Below the pieces are notes generated by a model. That model saw nothing but the letters and a program-made list of their open reading frames with translations. It made no database searches and was not told the DNA's origin. DNA of 64,000 bases. Origin: Panaeolus papilionaceus. Its lineage: Eukaryota > Basidiomycota > Agaricomycetes > Agaricales. Below, one piece after another: positions 12,774 through 22,754 of this stretch. Made by a program: the position numbers and the translations under genes. The first letter of the stretch is position 1. Each line of letters starts with the position of its first letter. Location: NCBI GenBank assembly GCA_015501605.1, contig JADNRZ010000020.1, positions 806,001 through 870,000 on the forward strand. Reading direction: 5' to 3'.

Positions 12774-13458
12774 TCACTGTTCTCCGTTAACCGGACTTCG
12801 GCAAGGCTGGCTGTTGTAAGAGACAAATCGTGCCAGTGCATCAGGGTCTCTACGGGTAACTTTTTTGGATACTTCCTTGCTGTCATCATTGTCAGGCTTG
12901 GCTCCATTGTTTGACGTCGACCTTCCGTGTTCAGAGGGCATCGGTTCCTCCTCTATGTAGTAACCTACAACATCCACTTTACTGTGGCCCCAGGCGCAAG
13001 GTGTAAGCTCTGGTATTCGAGAGGCTGATATATAATACTCACCCTTTCCCGACTATTCGTAGTGCATATACTTGACCAGGTCCAGTCAGTATAACATTTA
13101 TCATGGCGCTCTCACGCTAAATGTTAAAGGTGAGCTCTCACAGATCAACCACAAACCTAATGAAGTAAAATCACTTACCCTTCCCCTTGCCAAATGTATC
13201 AAGGTGGTCGACTCGGTGCAATCATCGCAGGTTATCACGTCCATAATACCAAGGATGAGACAGGCCGCGTCCGAGCCATCATCACAGGCAACTTTGCCCT
13301 CCAGCAGAGAAGCAAGCGCCAGTAAGATGAAGTCAACCTCTAGGAGCAATAAAATTCGGTTCCTCTGCAATGAGGTTCGCAATCCTAAAAAGCGCAACCT
13401 GTGAGCGCGCGGAATTAAAAAGACGGGAGAAAGCTTGAACAGCGTACCAGGTTAGCAT
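12774..13458 (-). CDS. Small soluble protein of unknown function
   Basis: Minus-strand gene of about five exons from ATG at 13458 (MLTW) to TGA at 12774. Exons can be joined in frame: VALFRIANLIAE, then EVDFILLALASLLEGKVACD...LIHLARGR, then RESAMINVILTGPGQVYALR, then KVDVVGYYIEEEPMPSEHGR and a polar tail. The junctions GTAAGT/TTTAG near 13190-13130 and GTGAGT/CACAG near 13045-12985 are clean. I do not recognise the family. The core looks like a compact alpha/beta cytosolic domain with a hydrophilic acidic/basic tail, and no signal peptide or membrane helix is convincing. The 3' end converges with ALG12, leaving about 270 bp between stops. Confidence 0.5.
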
Positions 13459-14279
13459 GGTTGGTTCTGGTACGTTGATGTTTGTAGGTGCGTTAAGATG
13501 CGGGGAGGGAATAGAACAGTAGTATGTTCGATGAGATGCAATAGTCGTAGCATGCTCTATTTAAATCGTTTCGAATGAAAGGCGCTCGAGGCTGATAATA
13601 CCCTCTAGATCTTATGGTTCCCTTTGGGCAAAGAGCACATCAACCCAGAGATCCCTTCTTCCGCATTTTATCCCTTTCATACATCCATTTCCTCCGCGTT
13701 CTTTGATAAATCAAGTTGTATTATAATCTTATCAATGGGGACAAATGATGTCCCATCAGCCTTTTATATGTCGGTGATATGCCTTGTTCAGCGACTCCAG
13801 ATGTTGTTGGACTACCTTGTCCAAACTGATGGGCTGCCTTGTTAGCAGCTCCTTCTAGTAAACCTCAAGAACAGGATGGAGATGTAAAATGAAAGGAAAA
13901 CGATGTTAGCTTTTGAAAAATACCAACCCGTCCCCACTAGGTTGACCCTAGTCTTCAGTGACATCCGCGTCGGCTCTGAATCTATGACCTCTTTACTCTT
14001 TACCTGGTCTATGGCGCAGCTCGAGCTTCAAATTTAATGCGACTTGCCTGCTGACACTTGCACTACTAGGCTACTCCATTAAGCACACCTGCCCTCTCTT
14101 GCCGCTAAGCGATGCTAGCGTTTTACGAATCATGAGTGGAAGGTCTATAGCTCCCTTTTCGAGGATAGGCGTGCTCCCCTGCTTTGTATAAAGCAGAACA
14201 CTACATGTCCTGAGTCGATATCAACAATTTCGGGCACACAGACCCCCAACAGTTTCACCGTGACATTGGTTAAAACACA
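13459..14279. other. Intergenic, 820 bp
   Basis: No supported gene. A TATA-like TATAAAG lies near 14187, about 90 bp before the HsbA-like gene start. Short open frames here have no initiation context or family similarity. Confidence 0.4.
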
Positions 14280-15012
14280 ATGAAGTTCTTCATCGCCCTC
14301 TTCACGCTCTCCAGTGCTCGCGGAGCCCTCGCCGTTCCAGTGGATACCGCTGCTCCTCAAATAGTCTCTCGCATCAACGAGCTCTCGTCTCAGGTCGTCA
14401 TTTTGAACGACGCTGTCAAGGCTCTCGAGTCCAATAACAGCGAGACTGCGCTGGTGCGTGCTCGAGCTCAGATGAAGTAACCAGGGTGTCTGAGACTATC
14501 ATCTAGGCCGTTCACAATGAAGCATCCAAAATCCTCCAGACTATCACCTCTGCTTCAGAGGAAGCAAAGGTTGTGTCACTATCCTTGATTGCCTTCATTT
14601 ATGTCCCAGTTCGAATGAATCTTCTTTCTCTTTCTAACCTAGGTCACCATACCCAAGCCAGCGTTTTCCACAGACGGCATGACATGCATTTTATTAGTTG
14701 CTCAGGACTTTCAAACCATTTCCATGGCTACTCTGAGGAACTTCGGGATAAATCGGAACGTGTTCGACGCATTTACTAACCCAGGATCACTCAACCTAGT
14801 CCGCCAAGATTTGGTTGACATGAGGGACGCCACCGAGAGGTTCCAGACCTTAGTCATGAGCACAGCTGGAGTGAGTTAAACTTCTCAAATCTCTCAGTCC
14901 ACTGATGCTAAGCGTTGACCAGGACGACGATAAGGGCCCCTTCACCCCCATTATCCAAATCATTAAGCAGGCTCTCGATTCCGCCGTTGTTGACTACACC
15001 CATGAGAACTGA
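14280..15012 (+). CDS. Secreted HsbA-like (hydrophobic surface binding protein A) protein
   Basis: Four exons, 14280-14453, 14507-14569, 14643-14870 and 14923-15012, all phase 0, sum to 184 aa with TGA at 15010. A signal peptide (MKFFIALFTLSSARGALAVP) is followed by an all-helical domain: IVSRINELSSQVVILNDAV, then ASKILQTITSASEEAK, a central helix pair (LRNFGINRNVFDAF; LVRQDLVDMRDATERFQTLV) and the end PIIQIIKQALDSAVVDY. This is the pattern of HsbA/cell-wall galactomannoprotein-like proteins (PF12296), first described from Aspergillus, which adsorb to hydrophobic surfaces and recruit lytic enzymes. It converges tail-to-tail with the AA9 gene (stop at 15182), and both are secreted. The role here is inferred from the family. 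Confidence 0.75.
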
Positions 15013-15663
15013 ATAACGAGTGTAGCTGAATTCATAGTTTTACAATACTCAAGTCAACATTTGTTAAATTCAATATGTCAAAGCCACGAGATGGTGACAC
15101 GAACACTAATGCAAGTTGCGGCTACAAGGCATATATTCAGTGCCTTATTACCTATAACCAGGGTCAGACATGCTCAACACTCTACAGTCCATTCCAAACG
15201 GCTGTTTCAAGCACGACTTAAATAAGCTCAGAAAAATGGGCACAAGATCTAGCACTTACGTGGGCCTGGTGGTTGATATGTCGTTGGTATGGGCCATGGG
15301 CCAGTCTTATTTGGCCAGATTCCCGGATCACCTTCGCGATAGGCGCCTGGGAAACTAACTAACCTTGTGGGTTTTTGGGAGCCACTCCCCGTGACCACAA
15401 GCTGAGCGCCTAACACATAGATAAATTCTCATTCAGTACGTTGTTGAGGAAACAGGTGTAATAGCGTGTGATACATCAAATGATCGAAGGACTCACATCC
15501 AATGTAGAGCTGAGGACCTGTACTCGAAAGATGAGCATTCGGTAGGACGATTATTTCGTTCTGTTTGCGCATTTCAAACGGTCGACGGCGATCATCAATC
15601 ATCTGCCAAGGGTCCCAAGAGCTTTAGACAAAAGGAGTACGTACTCGAATGATGTACTCTCCA

Positions 15664-15671
15664 GCAGCCAA
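15664..15671. repeat. Target site duplication, left copy
   Basis: GCAGCCAA, identical to 17372-17379. It lies inside the AA9 coding exon. Confidence 0.9.
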
Positions 15672-15680
15672 CTACAACCC

Positions 15681-15990
15681 GATGGCGTTTGTTTAAACAA
15701 ATTTCAACAATACGAGGAAATTTCATTTAATCAATTTTTGATTAAACAGCACATGGCACATTCATCAGCAGCGGAAATAGCCACCAGTTGGTGCATCGTT
15801 TAAATGATAGTGTTATTTCTGATTCCGTTTAAATAGTATGCTTTAAACAGAGTAATTAAACAACAAATAATCATTAAACAAAATTATTATTTAACTGAAT
15901 GATTAAATATCGATTGAATACAAAATGGGATTATATGTCAATTAAACGACATTCCAGGAATCATTTGAACACCTGTTGTCAATTAATATT
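15681..15990. repeat. Left subterminal TTTAAAC/ATTAAAC motif cluster
   Basis: At least ten copies of NTTAAAC or its near variants occur in about 300 AT-rich bases (for example near 15690, 15746, 15841, 15862, 15875 and 15940). They are mirrored by the right cluster. Confidence 0.8.
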
Positions 15991-17039
15991 TGAATGCAAG
16001 CAAGGGTCTTGACAGAACATGATTGAAGGAATGTGAGAGAGGGAGAGTCAGTGTACTAAAAAATTGTGAGTTTATGAGATGTGTTGGAGAGAGGAAGGGT
16101 GGGCGACAGAGCAGGGAGGAGGTATGTATGAGGAATAATGAGGGTACCTGTCAAGTCGCAAGTCGTCAATGCCAGTCCTCTCGATGCAAGATTTAATAGT
16201 TTTAAGCATACCTGCCCACTTGATGGGAACAAACATGATCATGAGAAACCATTCAAAGGGTTGGTTCGTTGAGACTGAAGGCAAGGAAATCGAGTGCTTA
16301 CAACTGGGCACACGCTCAGGCTCGTGCACATGTGGGGAATGGGCTGCCGAAAAAGGTTAATTACTGTGCCATGTGGTGTAGCTTGCAATGTGAGAGTGCG
16401 AAATCAGGCGCTTGACTTGCGTTGAAGGTTTAGAAGACGACATACAGGCTTGATGTGAGTAGTAGGCGGGGAGGGAGAGGCAAATGGGATTGGATTTTCC
16501 GATCAGTCAAGCGGACGGGCAAATAGCACCAAATATTAAACGAACTATTCTCGTGATCGTGTGTATGAGATTGAATTCAAGCACTACACCTTCGTTAAAC
16601 TTGTTTGGCGCTTTCTCTCACTCTCTCTTGACCACCATTCTCATCTTCGCAACTTTACACAGATGCTCGCTCTGGTCGCATCTTTTCACGTCTCCCCAGA
16701 TATGTATGCCACCACAGAACCATGGTAAGTCTGATCAATTATTTGCTGTGCCTCCCTTATAGCCTGACGCTGTCTCTTCTCCCGGACGTTACAGCAATAC
16801 AGGCTCTTGGAATCACTCAGGTATGCATCAGATTCAATATTACTGTGAACCTTACTGATGTTGTGACATGTGTGCAGGCCCTCTATGATCAACCAGAACC
16901 CCCGTCACACCGTTTCATCCTCCCTCTTTTAATCATTCGGTACATTTCCCCGCTTATAATATCCTTTTCACTGTTTCGGACTTCAACCAATACACCCCTC
17001 CAAATCCTCTCCCTCCCTCTTGGAACTGTCGTTTTTTGT

Positions 17040-17360
17040 CACTTCCTGTCATTTGTTTAACCATTGTATTCATTTAAACACGACTGTTTATTTCATTTAA
17101 TCACCTGTTTAACTGTTGTATAAGCATGTATACTAGTATCGTTTAAACACATTTAATCAATCTTCAGTTAATCAAGTTCCTGCTATGTGCACGTTTAAAC
17201 ATTCCAATGTTTAAACATCTGTTTGAAGGGTCTTCTTGTTTAAATGAAAATCATATGAAGTGACCAGTGTATAGAGCATGTATTATTTAAATGGATGTTT
17301 AATCAAATTATGTTTAAACGAAAAAAGCTTGTATTGTTGAACCGTTTATAACCAATCACC
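17040..17360. repeat. Right subterminal TGTTTAA motif cluster
   Basis: More than a dozen TGTTTAA, CGTTTAAAC and CATTTAA words occur in about 320 bases, in the inverse orientation to the left cluster. Confidence 0.8.
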
Positions 17361-17371
17361 ATCGTATTTTT

Positions 17372-17379
17372 GCAGCCAA
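17372..17379. repeat. Target site duplication, right copy
   Basis: GCAGCCAA, identical to 15664-15671. On the coding (minus) strand it reads TTGGCTGC, within the NLAAG codons. Confidence 0.9.
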
Positions 17380-18209
17380 ATTTGGGGGTATAGTAGCCGT
17401 GTACTGCAGCGTCGAAGCGACTAGTCCGGCGCCCCACTCTGCCACCCTATCAACACCCGTGAGACACATATGTACATAGTCTATCCCCTTCGGAGACATT
17501 TACGACAAATTGACAGTATCGATACGTACCCGCCAGATCCTAAGTACCCAGTCTGCGCAATTTTAAACCATTTCAACTCCCTACTGTTCCTAGTAGAGCA
17601 CTTCCCCTCGCAGTCGGCCATGTACACGAGGACCGGGCCCACTACATCCCGAAATAATGTATATCTCGCTGTGAATTGACTTCCAGCGGGAATAGTGGCC
17701 GAAAGCTGATTGGGTCCAGGAGCACCGTTATTGTTGCAACTCATTGACTAGAAAAATAATAAAGGTTGACGCTAGATCATCAAGTCGGATCACAAGGTCG
17801 ATCATTTTCACAACTTACAGTTGATAAGATATCGAGTATCCTGACCAAATGGTTAAGTTCAAGTCAGTGCTAGATGGACTTGAGCGATGTGCGTTGCACT
17901 GACGGGTTATATGTACCTATGAACGAATAAAACAGTCAATTGAAATTCCAAGATGTATTGTGTCGTAAAGGTTCCTCAGAACTGACTGTATGGTCGCGCG
18001 ATGGAAGTTTGGGAGGAGGATGTGTAGGGATGCCAGCCCTCGTACGCAATCCCTAAGAGGCGGTAATGGGTTGGCAAACTGTCCAATATACAGCGGCTTC
18101 AAACAGTACCTGCAGCAACATAAGACTCGATACCGCCAGAAGCATTGACAGAGTTAAGAAATAACATAACAAGCAGGAATGCCTGCATCGAGAGAGTAAT
18201 CTGAGCCAT

Positions 18210-18565
18210 TGAACTTATCGTTTGATTGGCTTCTTGAGGAAGGTACCGCTGTTTATATAACCTTGCAGGAGATTCGTCGGCATTGTCATCTGTCAGATCC
18301 TTGTCATATCAGCTATCGTCCTTTATTTCTATACGCTGCTTTCACATACAGCCACCCAAGTCTATACATTCAGCAAGTAAATCAGCCAAGTATATGCCGA
18401 GATATTGTCAATCGTTCATGTTTAAATGCTATTGCATAACAACACAGCACTAAGGACCGAAAACAGGGGTGAGTACCTATTCTAACAACATTATCAACAT
18501 CTGCTATACGCGACTCAATTGTGATTCATAAGGAGGGGGAAACAGCGAAGAAAGTGAGAAAATGA
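18210..18565. other. Intergenic upstream of the AA9 gene
   Basis: Contains a TATATAA sequence near 18250 on the minus strand, about 45 bp before the AA9 ATG. Nothing else was recognised. Confidence 0.4.
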
Positions 18566-19428
18566 TCATGTCGACGCGGGAGAGTGACATCGAGTATTGA
18601 ATATGATAAGCCATAAGTCGGGGTCTTGCAAAAGTTCGAGGTCTCGAAACGTTATTGCGGATGTGTTGATGTCAGGGTGGAAGTAATCTTGCATGCCATC
18701 AATGCCAGCAGTGGTAGTCTTGTCAAGGTTATTCTCAGTCAGAAACTCTTCAGTTTTACGATCTTGGTCGATGCCGGTGTCCTCTGAGTTTGATGGGCTG
18801 CGAAGCATTGACAATACGAAACGAGGATATTGGTAAGACAAACTACTAAACACCAGGACGCTGCTGCGTATGCATCACTTACCCAGCCTTCCTCCCTTTC
18901 CTTACCGGGCCTTTAAATTTGTCTGAGGTGCGTCTATGAGAAGTACTAGTCCCGTCCGGGTTTTTCGAAGATTTCCGTTTATTATGTGCCCTTTCCTTCA
19001 AAGGTAAACTCTTGAGTTCTGTACGCTGCAACCGACTACTCGAAGGGCTTTTAGGCATGTCTGAAATATTCGAAGCCGCGTTCAAGTTCGAAGGGAGGGA
19101 TTGCTGTGCCTGCTCAGATTTGTCCTCTGTTATGGAGAAGAAATCGACATCGTCTGCAGCTAATTTTCGCTTGAATGGCTCGAAGGGCGTATAATCATCG
19201 ACTGGTCGCCTATCTTGACTCGAGTGCCTTGCAGTAGGGGGAGGAGGTAATTCGAACCTGATCCTGAGGGATGGCCTGTTTCCCTTGCTCAAGGGCTGTT
19301 TACGGTCGTCTGCTGTGCTCCGTAGGGTGGGATATATATATATGTCCGAAAATCGGCAGGAAGTAGGAAGTCGACTTACCGACAGCCTGGGACAAAGAAT
19401 TTTCACTCTCCTCCTTCTTCTTCTGCAT
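18566..19428 (-). CDS. Basic, probably nuclear protein of unknown function
   Basis: Three exons on the minus strand. The first starts ATG 19428 (MQKKKEESENSLSQAV) with a GTAAGT donor. The second runs to about 18890 with a GGTAAGTG donor and includes RIRFELPPPPTARHSS, DDYTPFEPFKRKLAADDVDF and a Lys/Arg-rich end (AHNKRKSSKNPDG, SDKFKGPVRKGRKAG). The third begins near 18800 (PSNSEDTGIDQDRKTEE) and ends at TGA 18566 after LELLQDPDLWLIIF. It is low-complexity, Ser/Lys-rich and lacks a signal peptide, which suggests a nuclear disordered protein; the hydrophobic C-terminal segment is the most conserved-looking part. No family recognised. It is divergent from the CENP-B-type gene, with 696 bp between starts. 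Confidence 0.55.
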
Positions 19429-20124
19429 AATTATTATACGCTCTTTCTATGGTGTAAAAGAGCTGACTTCGAGTCACATTCGCAGTTAAATAGAGGTAGC
19501 GATGAATTGAATTACGTACTTGGTACAATCCTTTGATGATCACTGTTATATTTTATCATAGAAGGAATATAACAATTTTGGAATTGAGTGTTTGGTGCAC
19601 ATGACGACGCAGAGGGTGACCGTAGACTCAGGCTTCGGACCTCCTTCGAACGACAGACGACTGACAAACACACATCAGCATCGCACTCTCCCCCTTTAAT
19701 TCAGTGCGGGTCAAAATATCCATATACTTGGTAGTCCCGTCGTTCAGATTTGCCATCCCCCTCACCGATATCAAAAGAGCTCCCGAACATCACAACACAA
19801 CGAGCACAAAGGGAAATGCATACCATCACCTCGCGGTGGATGCTTGAGTGGCACTTTTCCCAGAGCCCCGCCACTCATCAGTGAAATTCCAAGTTAGATT
19901 GCCTTATACTCACCCCAACCCCCGCTAACTTTATTGCAAGTTCTTCGCACACTGCACCCATACAGGCTGCGCCTATAAATCCAGAACTCCATCGTATTCC
20001 GCACTTTCTTATTTTGCTCCTGTGTGCCACTCATCTTTGCATATAAAAGGCGCCCCTTCACAGTCTCATCGATCACTGCATAAGAGAGCATTTCATTAGT
20101 TAATTAACTATCGTTCAACTCGAT
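19429..20124. promoter_or_regulatory. Divergent intergenic region, 696 bp
   Basis: Lies between two divergent starts. A TATAAAAGG box at 20041-20049 is about 80 bp before the ATG at 20125. No other feature is supported. Confidence 0.5.
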
Positions 20125-21064
20125 ATGTCACAGCTGGACAATCATCCGGAATCCCCTTTATTCTCTCCATCACCATACAACTCGCCGCCTTCACCGCCTT
20201 CACCCATCGTCAGCTCGAGGTGCCCTGGTACCTGTCCACCATCATGCACTGACCGCAGTCCGGATCCCCACATTGGAGGGCCCTCTAGCTCATCAGCACA
20301 ACAAAGGGGAACCTCGCCAGGGCCCACACAGGAAGAACCTCAGCCACCAACTCGTCACCGTCACCGATATGCGAAGCTCACAGACCGCATCCGTCAATGC
20401 ATCTGCCAATATCACGTCGAGAACCCCAACGCCCTGCACCACGACATTGCAAAGAAGTTCAAGCTTCACAGATCGACCGTATCAAAACTTCTGAAACAAA
20501 AGGAAGATTACCTTCAGTTGGGGGAATATTATCTTGGACGGAATGGGGAAAGGGCAAAGCATCGGTAAGTCAGCTGAAATTGAATTATACTCACTCTTTC
20601 TTATCTTACTTGTATACTCTCTTGTGCTTACCCTCGATAGGCTGATCCGATTCCCCGAAATTGACGAAAGTATGGTCGACTTTCTCGAACACTGGTCATC
20701 CCAGCGCATCCCCATAACCGACAAACTCATCAAGGACCAGGCGCTTGTCCTCTCAAGACGCTATCACATCGATACAGAAGAGGATTTCAAAGCTAGCTAT
20801 GCGTGGATCCAGAGGTTCAAGCGACCGAATAAGGTTCGAGGAAAGGTATGGGAAGAGGCGGAGGAATATGTGGCTGTTGTTAGTGGCTCACGAATGCAGG
20901 AGGGCTCACGATCAGTAAAAATCATTAGTGAATGTACTTGTACTAAGACAATGTGCTGTCGTTGTATGTATACTATCATCTGCTGTTTGCGTTTGCAAAA
21001 ATCAAATAATGAAGCAACTGTTTTGCATCCATTTTTGAACACCCCGACAATGCGAATATTATGA
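20125..21064 (+). CDS. CENP-B-type HTH DNA-binding protein
   Basis: Two exons, 20125-20564 and 20641-21064, with a 76 bp intron (GTAAGT...GATAG) that keeps frame, give 287 aa. A Pro/Ser-rich leader (residues 1-85) precedes a psq-type HTH (YAKLTDRIRQCICQYH, then ALHHDIAKKFKLHRSTVSKL). Across the intron a CENPB/Tc5-type HTH follows (MVDFLEHWSSQRIPITDKLI, ALVLSRRYHI, FKASYAWIQRFKRPNKVRGK). No DDE transposase domain follows; the chain ends in a short Cys-rich tail. Tandem HTHs without catalysis are the DNA-binding module of CENP-B/Abp1/Cbh proteins and of pogo/Tigger transposases, so this is either a domesticated protein or a truncated transposon gene. It lacks visible terminal repeats, and it converges with a chromodomain gene 160 bp downstream. 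Confidence 0.75.
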
Positions 21065-21223
21065 ATTTATGTATCTACAGGATATGTAACATAAGATTAG
21101 AAGCTAGCAAAATGTGGACATTGGTAGGTATATACAGTGTTGATGAAAGTGAACGAAAATTATATCTAGTAATAGTATGAATGTTAATGCGTAGTTGACA
21201 TCGAAAATTGGAATGTCAGGTTG

Positions 21224-22754
21224 TTAGAGAGTCGCAGAGTTATGTTCAAAATCCATCAGGTCGTCGAATAGCCCCAGATCAATTTCAAGGTCCTGGGGCT
21301 GCGATATGTCAGCCGGAAAGGGACGAAAGGTGGCGCGACTCGAATTGTTTGAAGAAACGCAGTCAGGCGGTGGCATCAATGCCATGCGAGAGTTCGGAGC
21401 CTGATATTCTCCACCCACCTGTCGATGGTCAAAGCCTGTGAGCATCGCGTCCATTTCAGGATCGTTAGGTGGACGCATAGGCAAGAATCTCTCGCGTAGC
21501 TGCATGCTTCTATCAGTGTCGAAGTATCGATGGTCGATCCTCGAGCTCAGAATGGGGACGTTGGGTGGCGTCTCCGTTACCCAGAGGATGTAGTCATCCG
21601 GAACCATATCTAGTGTTTCGAAAGCCGCAAAGGATGACACGAAGTTCCGCGATTCGAGAGCGGGTGGAATATAAGGTTGGGGATCGGGGATAGTGACTTC
21701 GAGATTTGGGTTAGGGATGGCCATACGTTCGTCGATCGAAAAGGTGGGCTCTGGAGATGGTTGATGAATCTATTTGGTGTTAGCCTTGGAATGATGACGT
21801 GCAGGAAGGGACTTGCAATGTCAGGTGGTTCATGCTCAAACATTTCATCTGGCTCCTTAGGCTCCTCTACACGACGTCTTTTGGTGGGAGAAGGAATCCT
21901 AATAAAGAGTTTCTGCTTAGGTGCATCGGGATGCTGATAGACGAGTTTAATCGAGATGTTGTCGCCAGAATGTCAAACTGAAGATGGACGTACAGTAGAG
22001 GTGGGAGAAGGACTTTCCGGAGAGGATCTGTGGTCACTCCAAGGCTCGAGATCCGTTTCCGAGTCGTCTTCGGTACTACTACCAGGCTCAGGGCCTAAAT
22101 TACGACCTCAGAATGAAACGACAGAAATTAATAACCAGGATACGCACCAACAGAATCAACCTCTGGGTCGTACTCCACGCCAGGGATCATATAGTCCTTG
22201 TCTATATTCGAGTTGTCCCAGAACTTCTTCATAATTTGCTCGCAAAGTAGATTTACTTCCGGTTCCCATCTGAAAGGAGTGCTGTAAATAATAAAGTACG
22301 AAACACGCCTGAGCAGACTTACGAATTGTCCGCATCGTCATATCCCTTCCACTAGAACGGCACAACTTCGTCAGTCTCTTGTCGTACCATCCTGTGCAAA
22401 TCTCACCTTGACCAGGTACTCCTATAAAGCCGACAGCAACGCATTAAGGATGAGTAAAATTCAAAACAGACAGTGCAAGTATACACACATAATAAACTAT
22501 TTTCGAGTAATTCGGCTTTTTGATTCCATATTTTCCCCTTGTGCATCCCAAACTTTCAATATTCTCAATCTTCCGTACTTTCACCAGTTTTTCTGTGTTC
22601 GAGTAAAATCAGCAATCCATTACGAAAATCAACCACACCAACCCACAACGACAAGTCAAAAAGGGGCTATTCACTCACCAACTTCATAGAACCCTTGTTG
22701 CAAAACTTCTTCCGAAATCGACCTTGAGCGCTTTCGTTTTTGATTTTTTGGCAT
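21224..22754 (-). CDS. Chromodomain-containing protein (HP1-like)
   Basis: Multi-exon gene from ATG 22754 (MPKNQKRKRSRSISEEVLQQ, a basic leader) to TAA at 21224. Short exons assemble a chromodomain: VRKIENI near 22570, then EYLVK, then WKGYDDADNS, then WEPEVNLLCEQIMKKFWDN across introns at about 22440, 22390-22340 and 22320-22270. The aromatic-cage-like W of WKGYDDADNSWEP is present. After it come an acidic Ser-rich linker (GPEPGS, DDSETDLEPWSDHRSS) and a Pro/Asp-rich C-terminal region of about 165 aa in the last exon (21724-21224). Chromodomains of this type bind methylated H3 tails in heterochromatin; no chromoshadow domain was recognised, so it may belong to the broader chromodomain family rather than HP1 itself. 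Exon limits in the first third are approximate. Confidence 0.75.

Larger units (their letters stand above)
15672..17371. mobile_element. Non-autonomous hAT-like DNA transposon, 1,700 bp
   Basis: Bounded by an exact 8 bp duplication. The ends are imperfect inverted repeats: left CTACAACCCGATGGCG, right (reverse complement) CAAAAATACGATGGTG. The similarity continues inward as TTCAACAATAC and TTTGATTAAACA on both ends. About 300 bp at each end is packed with TTTAAAC / ATTAAAC words: ATTAAACA dominates on the left, TGTTTAA on the right, so the clusters are inverted relative to each other. Eight-bp duplications and short subterminal transposase-binding words are typical of the hAT superfamily. No transposase frame is present; the interior (16000-17040) has only short open frames plus several splice-like signals near 16700-16890 that may be a captured gene fragment. 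Superfamily placement is inference. Confidence 0.85.
15182..18209 (-). pseudogene. AA9-family (LPMO-type) gene split by a 1.7 kb transposon
   Basis: Minus-strand gene with exons 18209-18110, 18052-17987, 17916-17904, 17840-17819, 17747-17530, 17446-17372 // transposon // 15663-15645, 15560-15497, 15409-15260 and 15201-15182. Coding bases, counting the target duplication once, total 747 (248 codons plus stop) with every intron phase consistent. A signal peptide (ending LFLNSVNA) is followed by AA9 landmarks: YEGWHPYTSSSQTSIARPYS, CNNNGAPGPNQLSATIPAGS, GPVLVYMADCEG, LKWFKI, YTATIPPNLAAGEYIIR, GPQLYIGCAQLVVTGSGS and FPGAYREGDPGI. The element interrupts the codon pair encoding Ala-Gly of NLAAGEY. 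Active AA9 enzymes start the mature chain with His; here it is Ser (NA/SGG). There is also no His before GPVLVYM, and the usual HEIIALH segment reads NEIIVLP; the axial Tyr (QLY) remains. A TATA sequence lies near 18250. A redox-active LPMO is therefore unlikely even without the insertion. Confidence 0.85.

Noticed and set aside
16072..16762. Open frames inside the 1,700 bp element as a transposase
   Set aside because: All under about 95 codons, without DDE/hAT dimerisation features.
17365..17480. AA9 gene as a simple 3'-truncated relic
   Set aside because: The missing C-terminal exons were found beyond the transposon at 15182-15663, in frame.
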